Shown here: positions 1-8,214 of the stretch, piece by piece | Position numbering within the stretch: position 1 is the first letter of the stretch | Layout: every line of letters begins with the position of its first letter | NCBI GenBank assembly: GCA_044227705.1 | Contig: JBGAWE010000128.1 | Span: forward strand, 1 to 13,934 | Length of the DNA stretch: 13,934 nt | Direction: 5' to 3' | From: JANOQP01 sp044227705 | GTDB taxonomy: Bacteria > Bacteroidota > Bacteroidia > Chitinophagales > Saprospiraceae | Translations under genes and position numbers: made by a program | The notes under the pieces: model-generated | What the model was told of the DNA's origin: nothing | Database searches by the model: none | Seen by the model: only the letters and a program-made list of their open reading frames with translations

Positions 1-199
1 CCGGGGGCAAGGTAAAACGGCGCTGGCTGTGTGAAAGCCGCACCCGTTTTTTTAACCCGGCTCGGGCAGGGGCCGCATTTTCAAAAACATAGAGCCGGGC
101 GGGCGGGGGATAGCTGCTTTGCCCGGCTAATTTCGCCGCCTCGAAAAGCGGGCTGACGGGCGGTTTTGGGCCGTTCCGCCATTCCGCGACCAAAGTCTT
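1..199. other. Leader region upstream of argS, no gene recognised
   Basis: All three + frames are interrupted by stops, and no tail of a recognisable upstream protein is visible. The stretch holds an 8-bp inverted repeat (56-63 with 92-99, cccggctc/gagccggg) around a 28-nt spacer and a short T-run at 47-53. I see no convincing -33/-7 promoter. The bases just before the argS ATG are A-rich rather than Shine-Dalgarno-like, which is usual for this phylum. Confidence 0.4.
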
Positions 200-2587
200 A
201 TGGAACTGATTCAAAACATCCAAGCGGCCGTTGCCCGGGCGGTCGCCGAGCTTTACCAGCAGGATATCGCCCCGAGCGCGGTGCAAATCGCGCCCACCTC
301 GACCGATTTCGAGGGGGATTTCACCGTCGTCACCTTCCCTTTCGTCAAGATTGCCCGCAAGTCGCCGGAGGCCGCCGGGCAGGAAATCGGGGAGTTCATC
401 CAAAAAAACCTGCCCGAAATCGGGCGGTTCAACGTCATCAAGGGCTTCCTCAACCTCTCCATCGCCGACGGTTTTTGGAAAGGGTTTCTCTCGCAAGTCG
501 TTGACAACAAACAGTTTGGCCGCCAGCCGCGCAACGGCCGCCGTGTGATGGTCGAGTTCTCGTCGCCCAACACCAACAAGCCGCTGCACCTCGGCCACGT
601 CCGCAACATCTGCCTCGGCTGGTCGTGCGCGCAAATCCTCGACGCGGCCGGTTTCGACGTCGTCAAAGCCCAAATCATCAACGACCGAGGCATCGCCATC
701 TGCAAGTCGATGGTCGCGTGGCGCAGGTTCGGCGAGGGCAAGACTCCCGCCATGCTCGGCCAAAAGGGCGACCACGTCGTCGGCGACTTCTATGTCCTTT
801 TTGAAAAAAAATCAAAGGAGGAATATTCGAATTGGCAGAAGACCGCCGAGGCCGCTGATATTTTTGAAAAACTTTCAAAAGAAGGACAATCGCGGGAGGA
901 GTTCTTCGCCGCTTTCAAGAACCGCTATTTCAACGAGCACAGCCAGCTCGGCGCAGAGGCCCGCGACCTCCTGCAACGCTGGGAGGCGGGAGACACCGAG
1001 GCCATCGACCTTTGGAAAATGATGAACGGTTGGGTCTACTCGGGCTTCGACGAGACCTATCGGACGCTCGGCGTGTCGTTCGACAAGCTTTACTACGAGA
1101 GCGACACCTATCTTTTGGGAAAGGAAATCATCGACGACGGCCTCGCCAAACAGGTCTTTTTCAAAAAGCCGGACAGCTCGGTCTGGGTCGATTTGACCGC
1201 CGAGGGCTTGGACGAGAAACTCCTCCTCCGCTCCGACGGAACCTCCGTTTACATGACGCAAGACCTCGGAACCGCCCGGATGCGCTGGGACGAAATGGGC
1301 TGCGAGAAGACCGTCTACGTCGTCGCTGACGAGCAGAACTACCACTTCCAGGCCCTGTTCAAAACCCTAAAAAAGCTCGGCGAGCCGTATGCCGACGGCC
1401 TCTATCACCTGAATTACGGAATGGTCGAACTGCCGACCGGCCGCATGAAAAGCCGCGAAGGAACCGTCGTCGACGCCGACGATTTGGTGGCCGAGGTCAT
1501 TAAAGAGGTCAAGGCCGACTCGCTCGAACGCTCCGAGATGGCCGATTTTTCACCCGAGGAAAAGGAGGAGACATGGCGGCGCGTCGGCCTCGCAGCCCTC
1601 AAGTTTTTCATCCTCAAAGTCGGCCCGCGCAAGAAGATGATTTTCGACCCGACCGAGTCCGTCGACATCCAGGGGCAGACGGGTCCGTACATCCAGTACA
1701 GCTTCGTGCGAATAAACAGCCTGATGGGCCGCGTCGAGCGCGAGGGGATTTCGCTGGCGGCGGCCGACAGCTACGGGCCGATTCTTCCGCAGGAAAAAGC
1801 GCTGCTGGGCCAGCTTTTCGCCTTCCCCGGCATCGTCGGGCTGGCGGCCGAGAGCTACGACCCGTCGCAGGTGGCGCATTGGTGCTACGAGATGGCGAAG
1901 GACTACCACAAGTTCTGGCACGACCTCTCCGTGTTCAATGCGGTCGACGAGGCGGCGCGGGCCTTCCGCTTGAAGGGTCTCCTCGAAAACGGTCGGCTCG
2001 AGGTGGCGATGCACCGGGGGCGGTTTCAGCTACTTTCCAACAACTCGATTTACAGTTGGGACGACCTTTATGTCAACTATGTCCGCGCCTTCGAGCTTTT
2101 CGATTTTGAGAAATTCAAGCCGAAAGAGGTTCTCGTTCTCGGCCTCGGGCTGGGCAGCGTGCCCTTCATGCTGGAAAAGAAGTTCGGCCAGCGGCCCCAT
2201 TTCACCTGCGTCGAACTCGACGAAATCGTGGCCGAATGGGCCTTCAAGTACACCTTTTCACGGATGGAGAGCACCGTCGAGGTCATCACGGCCGACGCAT
2301 CCCTCTTTGTCGAGACCTGCGAAGAGCAGTTCGACCTCCTCGTGATGGACATATTCATCGACGACCTCGTGCCGACCGTTTTCGAGGAGACCTACTTTTT
2401 GGAGGAGTGCGCGAGGCTGCTCGCGCCGGGCGGGTTTTTGCTTTACAACCGCCTCTACCAAACCGACCGCGACCGGCTGGCCACGGAAAGGTTTTTCGAG
2501 GGCGAGTTCCGCCTCGTCTTCCCCGACGGCTTCCGGTTGAACACGACGGGGAACTGGATTTTGATGAACAAAAAACCGGTTTTCTGA
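200..2587 (+). CDS. argS: Arginyl-tRNA synthetase fused in frame to a spermidine-synthase-like methyltransferase domain
   Basis: Residues 1 to about 592 are a class I arginyl-tRNA synthetase, which attaches arginine to tRNA(Arg) in the cytoplasm. An N-terminal tRNA-binding domain (about 1-100) is followed by the HIGH motif as HLGH at 130-133 within SSPNTNKPLHLGH. The KMSKS-equivalent loop is GRMKSREGTVV at 414-424, and the helical anticodon-binding domain starts near 470. ArgS normally ends with a further helix of about 20 residues and a terminal (E/D)RM-like motif. Here the chain switches at about residue 592 (AFRLK|GLLENGRLEV) to a Rossmann-fold domain with GLGLGS at 648-653 and VELDE at 671-675. 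The frame is uninterrupted and ATG 200 fits the usual ArgS N terminus. The ArgS and methyltransferase identities are firm. Whether the fusion is real, a strain deletion or an assembly join cannot be decided here. The stop lies 4 bp from the end of glnS. Confidence 0.93.
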   Translation: MELIQNIQAAVARAVAELYQQDIAPSAVQIAPTSTDFEGDFTVVTFPFVKIARKSPEAAGQEIGEFIQKNLPEIGRFNVIKGFLNLSIADGFWKGFLSQVVDNKQFGRQPRNGRRVMVEFSSPNTNKPLHLGHVRNICLGWSCAQILDAAGFDVVKAQIINDRGIAICKSMVAWRRFGEGKTPAMLGQKGDHVVGDFYVLFEKKSKEEYSNWQKTAEAADIFEKLSKEGQSREEFFAAFKNRYFNEHSQLGAEARDLLQRWEAGDTEAIDLWKMMNGWVYSGFDETYRTLGVSFDKLYYESDTYLLGKEIIDDGLAKQVFFKKPDSSVWVDLTAEGLDEKLLLRSDGTSVYMTQDLGTARMRWDEMGCEKTVYVVADEQNYHFQALFKTLKKLGEPYADGLYHLNYGMVELPTGRMKSREGTVVDADDLVAEVIKEVKADSLERSEMADFSPEEKEETWRRVGLAALKFFILKVGPRKKMIFDPTESVDIQGQTGPYIQYSFVRINSLMGRVEREGISLAAADSYGPILPQEKALLGQLFAFPGIVGLAAESYDPSQVAHWCYEMAKDYHKFWHDLSVFNAVDEAARAFRLKGLLENGRLEVAMHRGRFQLLSNNSIYSWDDLYVNYVRAFELFDFEKFKPKEVLVLGLGLGSVPFMLEKKFGQRPHFTCVELDEIVAEWAFKYTFSRMESTVEVITADASLFVETCEEQFDLLVMDIFIDDLVPTVFEETYFLEECARLLAPGGFLLYNRLYQTDRDRLATERFFEGEFRLVFPDGFRLNTTGNWILMNKKPVF
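1976..2587 (+). other. Spermidine-synthase-like SAM-dependent methyltransferase domain fused to ArgS C terminus
   Basis: This marks the non-ArgS part of the 795-residue frame. It resembles the short spermidine-synthase-like / class I methyltransferase proteins of Bacteroidota. Visible elements are an N-terminal beta segment (NGRLEVAMHRGRF), a glycine-rich motif I (VLVLGLGLGS, 644-653), an acidic end to strand 2 (CVELDE, 670-675), TADA at 697-700 and DLLVMDIFIDD at 712-722. LAPGGFLLYNR follows and the protein closes with GNWILMNKK. Only a few residues expected at the start of a stand-alone version seem to be missing. Substrate is unknown: the family fold suits aminopropyl or methyl transfer, but I see nothing that proves polyamine synthesis. 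Confidence 0.75.
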
Positions 2588-2591
2588 CCGC

Positions 2592-4250
<1,659 letters not shown>

Positions 4251-4280
4251 GTCTTTTCAATTTGGCGGGCGAAGGTAGCC

Positions 4281-4358
4281 GCTGGCCGTTGTCGGCGTCC
4301 TCGCGAACAACTTTTCAGGGGCTGGAAGTTGTTGGCGAGGACGCAAACAAGGGCCGGC
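4281..4358. repeat. Long imperfect palindrome in the glnS / DUF6249 divergent spacer
   Basis: Arms 4281-4313 and 4326-4358 are reverse complements over 33 positions with five mismatches (at 4283, 4288, 4293, 4294 and 4305). The core arms 4295-4313 and 4326-4344 match at 18 of 19 positions around a 12-nt loop. Neither neighbouring gene ends here, since both start and run outward, so an ordinary terminator role is unlikely. It could be a regulatory or leader structure for one of the genes, or a copy of a dispersed MITE/REP-like element. The sequence alone does not decide. Confidence 0.8.
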
Positions 4359-4437
4359 ACGGCCGAACTGTAACCACTTTCAATAGCCGGCTGTCAAAGA
4401 GGCGAACCAATATTTTTCACCAACAAGAATTTCAGCA

Positions 4438-4785
4438 ATGCAACACAGCCTTCCCTTTATCGTCCCCATCGTGGCCATGCTCGGCTCGTTTCTGCTCGTC
4501 GCCGTGCTGCGCTACATGCGGCACCAAGAGCGGATGAACATGATTGAAAAGGGCATCAGCCCCGCCGACCTCGTTGAGAGCGACGCCCGCCCGTTCAACC
4601 CAAACCGCTCGCCATATCTGCTCATCGGGGCAGGCGCAGGCCTGCTCACCGCCATCTTCCTCACAAAGGGCATGGGCGCCTGGCTCTCCGACGACGAGGG
4701 AACAGGCATCTACTTCGCTTGCATCGGCATCGGCGCGGGCCTCGGCATCCTCTTGGCCAACCGGAGGAGCAATTCGGGGCAGTGA
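4438..4785 (+). CDS. Small three-helix membrane protein, DUF6249-like
   Basis: A 115-residue protein with three likely membrane segments: about 7-26 (FIVPIVAMLGSFLLVAVLRY), 58-77 and 90-108, the last two rich in glycine and alanine. Between the first two lies a charged loop with RHQERMNMIEKGISPADL. That pattern, helix then (N)KERxxxIEKGxxP, is how I recognise DUF6249-type proteins, common in Bacteroidota. Their function is unknown; some relatives sit near sigma factor genes. ATG 4438 gives the membrane segment right at the N terminus, as expected. The gene is divergent from glnS and followed after 86 bp by the VOC gene. The spacer between them carries a strong hairpin, so co-transcription is uncertain. 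Confidence 0.8.
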   Translation: MQHSLPFIVPIVAMLGSFLLVAVLRYMRHQERMNMIEKGISPADLVESDARPFNPNRSPYLLIGAGAGLLTAIFLTKGMGAWLSDDEGTGIYFACIGIGAGLGILLANRRSNSGQ

Positions 4786-4805
4786 TCTGAAAAAATTGCG
4801 GCACT

Positions 4806-4848
4806 CGGATTGCGGGTTTCGGACATTGCCCCCGAAATCCGCAATCCG
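4806..4848. repeat. 17-bp hairpin between the DUF6249-like gene and the VOC gene
   Basis: Arms 4806-4822 and 4832-4848 pair over 17 positions, with one G.U pair, around a 9-nt loop. The right arm's core atccgcaatc occurs once more a few bases on, at about 4859-4868, just before the VOC start codon. No U-run follows, so this is not a canonical intrinsic terminator. Runs built from ATCCGCAATCCG/AAATCCG units are, to my knowledge, seen between genes in related genomes, so a dispersed intergenic repeat is my first reading. An mRNA stabiliser at the 3' end of the upstream gene is the alternative. Confidence 0.75.
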
Positions 4849-4871
4849 TATTCATCAAATCCGCAATCAAA

Positions 4872-5226
4872 ATGTCCCACATCATCGGCATCGGCGGCGT
4901 CTTCCTCAAATGCCAGCACATCGAGGAGACGAAGCGCTTCTACACGGAAACCCTCGAACTCCCGCTCGAAGACTGGGGCGGATGTTCTTCTTCGGGAGAA
5001 CGACGGAAGGTTACTCGGACGACTTCTTCAAAAAGGAGACGTCCTACCTCGGCCTTTGGCCTGCTCCATTCCTCGGCCTTCGGGTAGAAAGACCTCGACG
5101 GGCGCGCTCCAGAGGGCCCCCAGGGCAAGGGCGCGACGCTCGTCGGCGAGCCGCGAGAAGACGACTGCGGCCACTTCGCCTGGGTCATGGACGAGGAACA
5201 AAATCCCGACTTTGGAACGGTAGGCC
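4872..5226 (+). pseudogene. VOC (glyoxalase/bleomycin-resistance fold) protein, frameshifted
   Basis: The first 36 codons are clean: MSHIIGIGGVFLKCQHIEET and on to FYTETLELPLEDWGG, the first beta-alpha-beta module of a VOC-fold protein. From about 4978 the reading moves to the next frame (MFFFGRTTEGYSDDFFKKE, ending near LGLRVE), and near 5087 it moves back (DLDG...GATLVGEPREDDCGHFAWVMDEE). Two more indels are needed near 5190-5215 to read the usual NKIELW ending. The pieces assemble into a normal single VOC domain of about 120 residues, a fold often found in metal-dependent lyases, dioxygenases and resistance proteins. Substrate cannot be told. As written, translation stops at the TAG at 5085-5087 after 71 codons. 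It belongs to the error-dense block described separately, so the intact gene may exist in the real genome. Confidence 0.85.
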
Positions 5227-6010
5227 GCGCCGTCGGAACCTCGCCCAGCAGTTTCATGTAAGCAGGTGGTGCGGTCGGCTACATTGCCGCCGCACCGTCG
5301 CTGTCTTGTAAGGAGCATTCGCCTCCTGCCTCCTTTTCGCTGCCGCCCCGGTTTCGTGCGCGGAAACCTGCCGAAATAGCCACCTACCATCTTCCTCGAC
5401 GGAAGACCGGCCGACGACCTCGCCCGCCTCAACATCGGGGCCGACCATGGCATCTCTCTCGCCGGGCGTTTTGGTCACTGCAGTTTTCGAAGAAACGCGG
5501 CGATGGTCAGGGCCGCCGGTTTCAGAGTCGCCGTCGAGATCGACGACGTGGCCGATTTTTATTCAAAACAAAACAAGGACGCGGCGGCCAGCCCGCCGCA
5601 GCCAACTGCCGGTGCAGAGCCCTCTGGCCCTGCCCGCCAACTGATGCAGCTCGATAGGCGGCTGTCTCACTTCTCTCGGAGATGGGCAAATGCTGGATTT
5701 GATGCCTGACGGTTCCTGAACCTGATTCAGGAAGGACTGCAGCCAGACCATCTCGACTTGGGAAAGACGAAAACCTGATAGGTGCGCATCTCGGACAGCG
5801 AAGCCGATAGGCCGAGCAGACGAATCGCTTTACCGCAAATCCCTACGCCCGCGAACCGCTGGGGATGAGCCGTCTGTTGTTCGTAGCACCTTTTTGAAAC
5901 CTGGCTCCGGCAATCAAGTTCATGGTCGACAACGAGGGCTTTGTTTCATCCCCTGCGTCAACCGGACGGCTACGTTTTAACGAGACGACCAACCCCGACA
6001 ACGGCGGCGC
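4977..6010. other. Block of dense frame changes across two adjacent genes
   Basis: Between the VOC codon for Gly-Gly at about 4978 and the peptidase segment RKNRRDNGGG at 6010 the recognisable protein sequence hops among the three + frames at least ten times. In the peptidase the order of frames is 2 (5315), 1 (5389), 2 (5660), 1 (5782), 3 (5844), 2 (5945), 1 (5965), 3 (5979), 1 (6010). Before 4978 and after 6010 no shift occurs in the flanking reading frames. Two unrelated genes share the damage and the edges lie inside the genes. This fits a locally poor consensus sequence better than decay of each gene, though decay is not excluded. Confidence 0.8.
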
Positions 6011-7611
6011 GAAAGAACCGGCGCGACAACGGCGGCGGCTCCTTCGGCGTCGATTTGAACAGAAATTATGGCCATCAATGGGGGTTCGACGACATCGGCT
6101 CCTCGCCCGACCCGGAATCCGAGGTTTATCGCGGCCCGGCCGGGTTCAGCGAGCCGGAGACGCAGACGGTCAGGGACTTTTGCAAGGCGCACCAGTTCAA
6201 ACTGGCCCTCAACTACCACACCTGGGGCAACCTCCTCATCCACCCGTGGGGCTGGGCCGATGCGGCCCCGCCGGACAGCGTCAAGTTCCGCCGCCTCGCC
6301 CGCTGGCTGACGGCCGAGAACCGGTTCAACTCCGGCCTCGCCACGCAAACCGTTGGCTATCAAGTGAATGGAAGCAGCGACGATTGGCAATATGGCGGTC
6401 CCGGCATCCTCGCTCTGACCCCCGAGGTGGGGCGGGTTGACGGCTTCTGGCCGCCCGACGCGGAAATCGACGCGCTCTCGAAAAGCACGATGTGGATGAA
6501 CTTGACCCTCGCCCGCTTCGCCCTCGACGCGGCCCAATACGAGGACCGCTCGCCCGCTTGGCTGCCGAACGTGCTGGGCGGGAAGCTGGATTTCGACCTC
6601 CATTTCATGGGCCTCGACCCGAAGGTTTTCACGGTCTCCATCGCGCCGGTCTCACCGAACGTCCTCTCGACAGGCGGGGCGCAAAACTTCAGTTTGGGGG
6701 CGAACGAGAAGGTTTCGGGCAGTTTTTCCTATCAATTGAGTCAAAACGTTCAGCCGGGCGACAAGCTCAAGTTCGCGGTGACGGTGACGAACGGAGGGCT
6801 TTTCACCCATCATTTCCTTTTGGAAAAAACCTACGGCGGGAAAAAATCCACGCCACTCGACGACGCGCTCGACAATACCGGCAACTTCGACAACGCCGGG
6901 ACGTGGGGCCTCAACTACCTCGACTTCCACTCGCCACCGACGAGCATGGGCGACTCTCCCGACGATGTCTACCCGGAGTTTTGGTACAACTTCATGTCCA
7001 CCTCCACGCCCGTCCACATCCCGTCCGACGCGGTGGAGGCGCGGCTGCGGTTTTGGGCGAAATGGGACATCGCCGCGCGTTACGAGTTCGCCGAGATATA
7101 CGCCAACGGCATACCGCTCTGCGGGAGGTACACCAACTTCGGTACGGAATGGCAGAGCCTGGGCCAACCGATTTACGACGGCTTCCAGCCCGACTGGGTC
7201 GAGGAGAGCATGGATTTGAGCGAGCACCTCGGCGAGGATGTGATTTTTTCCTTCCTCATGAACTCCGGCGGCGGCGGCCTCGACGGCTTCAACTTCGACG
7301 ACCTGCGAGTGGAGATCCTCCAAAAGAACAATGCCGTCGGCACCGTCGACCTCGATGGGCAACTCTCGAACACTTGGGCGCAGCCGAACCCGGCGCGGCT
7401 TTCGACAACCCTTTTTTGGAACGGCCCGGCGGGCGACAAACTGTTGATTTTCAACCAGTTGGGGCAACTTTACAAAACCGTCGAGCTTCCGGCCTCGGCC
7501 TCGAACAACTTCCATCTCGACCTGACAGGTTGGCCATCGGGAGTCTATTTTTGGAAGACAACCGACGGTGCGACAGCCTCCGAAGCCCAGCGGTTGGTGG
7601 TCGGGCGATAG
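5308..7611 (+). CDS. Secreted M14 zinc carboxypeptidase with T9SS sorting domain; 5' third frameshifted
   Basis: A metallocarboxypeptidase that would remove C-terminal residues from peptides outside the cell. Reading across frames gives a signal-like core (FASCLLFAAAPVSCA from 5317), a propeptide (IFLDGRPADDLARLNIGADH from 5389; VRAAGFRVAVEIDDVADFY from 5506), VRISDSEAD (5782), AREPLGMSRLLF after 5844 and IKFMVDNEG near 5913. From 6010 one frame is open to the end: DLNRNYG with the substrate-binding Arg (6052-6072), NYHTWGN with the third zinc-ligand His (6217-6219), and LTPEVG with the catalytic Glu (6424-6426). Next come a beta-rich linker and an InhA/MAM-like module (GTWGLN to GFNFDDLRV, about 6900-7310). 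The tail from about 7387 (QPNPARL, SGVYFWKT) is a type A T9SS sorting domain. The start is approximate because no clean ATG remains. As written only a 5'-truncated product is readable. Family identity is firm. Confidence 0.88.
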
Positions 7612-7644
7612 AAGTTTATTTTTGAAAAATATAAATCAGCGGGC

Positions 7645-7674
7645 TTGGCGGGCTGGGATACGGCTCTACTTTTG
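7645..7674 (+). promoter_or_regulatory. Bacteroidota-type promoter for the initiator tRNA gene
   Basis: A TTG at 7645-7647 is followed after 19 nt by TACTTTTG at 7667-7674, a full match to the -7 consensus TAnnTTTG of the primary sigma factor of this phylum. Transcription would begin about 7 nt later, a few bases before the mature tRNA 5' end at 7686. Confidence 0.75.
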
Positions 7675-7685
7675 CGCCACGATAT

Positions 7686-7758
<73 letters not shown>

Positions 7759-7764
7759 CACACG

Positions 7765-7806
7765 AAAAAAGCCTCGTCTCGGTCAACCGGACGGGGCTTT
7801 TTCTTT
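7765..7806. terminator. Bidirectional intrinsic terminator between tRNA-fMet and the ferredoxin gene
   Basis: The stem AAAAAGCCTCGTC (7766-7778) pairs with GACGGGGCTTTTT (7790-7802) with one G.U pair, and ggt/acc-type pairs extend it inward. The A-run before and T-run after the GC-rich stem let it stop transcription from both sides. On + it ends the tRNA transcript, starting 7 nt past the tRNA. On - it ends the ferredoxin transcript, 18 nt past that stop codon. Confidence 0.93.
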
Positions 7807-7823
7807 TCCCGAAGCCAGGGAAA

Positions 7824-8171
7824 TCAAAGGTGCAGCCGCGCCTTGCGCTCCAGCAGAAACTCGTTCGAATCAACATGGTCAGGGTCCGGCACGCAGCAGT
7901 CGACCGGGCAGACGGCCGCGCACTGCGGCTCCTCGTGGAAACCGACGCACTCCGTGCACTTGTCGGTAACGATGAAATAATAGTCGAGGCTGACGGGCGC
8001 CTGCTTGTCGGCAGCGTCCACGTCGCGGCCGTCGAGGAGGTGGTAGGTGCCCTTGACGGTGTTCCCGTCAGCGATGGCCCACTCCACTCCGCCCTCGTAG
8101 ATGGCGTTGTTGGGGCATTCCGGTTCGCAAGCGCCGCAGTTGATGCACTCGTCGGTAATCATGATGGCCAT
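7824..8171 (-). CDS. Two-[4Fe-4S] cluster ferredoxin
   Basis: A 115-residue cytoplasmic electron carrier. The first cluster motif is C9-x2-C12-x2-C15-x3-C19-P (CINCGACEPECP). The second is C72-x2-C75-x8-C84-x3-C88-P (KCTECVGFHEEPQCAAVCP), with an 8-residue spacing typical of the YfhL/chromatium-type ferredoxins, and extra cysteines at 92-93. An insert of about 50 residues between the clusters (GGVEWAIADGNTVKG...) is, as I recall it, usual for the Bacteroidota version. MAIMITDECINCG fits the family start; the ATG three codons in is a possible alternative. It lies 43 bp downstream of the DUF4175 gene on the same strand and is probably read through from it, ending at the terminator at 7765-7806. 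Redox partner unknown. Confidence 0.93.
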   Translation of the reverse strand: MAIMITDECINCGACEPECPNNAIYEGGVEWAIADGNTVKGTYHLLDGRDVDAADKQAPVSLDYYFIVTDKCTECVGFHEEPQCAAVCPVDCCVPDPDHVDSNEFLLERKARLHL

Positions 8172-8214
8172 GTCAATAGGTCGTTTTTGTGGTTGACTCG
8201 ATTCCTCCTCCTCC

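Noticed and set aside
5895..5897. In-frame TGA in the peptidase read as possible selenocysteine recoding
   Set aside because: It lies in a block with many indels and at a position where the family has no redox residue; simple error or mutation explains it.
5922..6440. Separate small ORF of 172 codons starting MVDNEGF
   Set aside because: Its first residues (MVDNEG) belong to the M14 peptidase, and after the next frame change it reads a wrong frame of that gene.
7617..7631. Symmetrical TATTTTTGAAAAATA after the peptidase stop
   Set aside because: A/T-only arms around one base cannot form a stable hairpin, so it is not called a terminator; it may only be AT-rich spacer.
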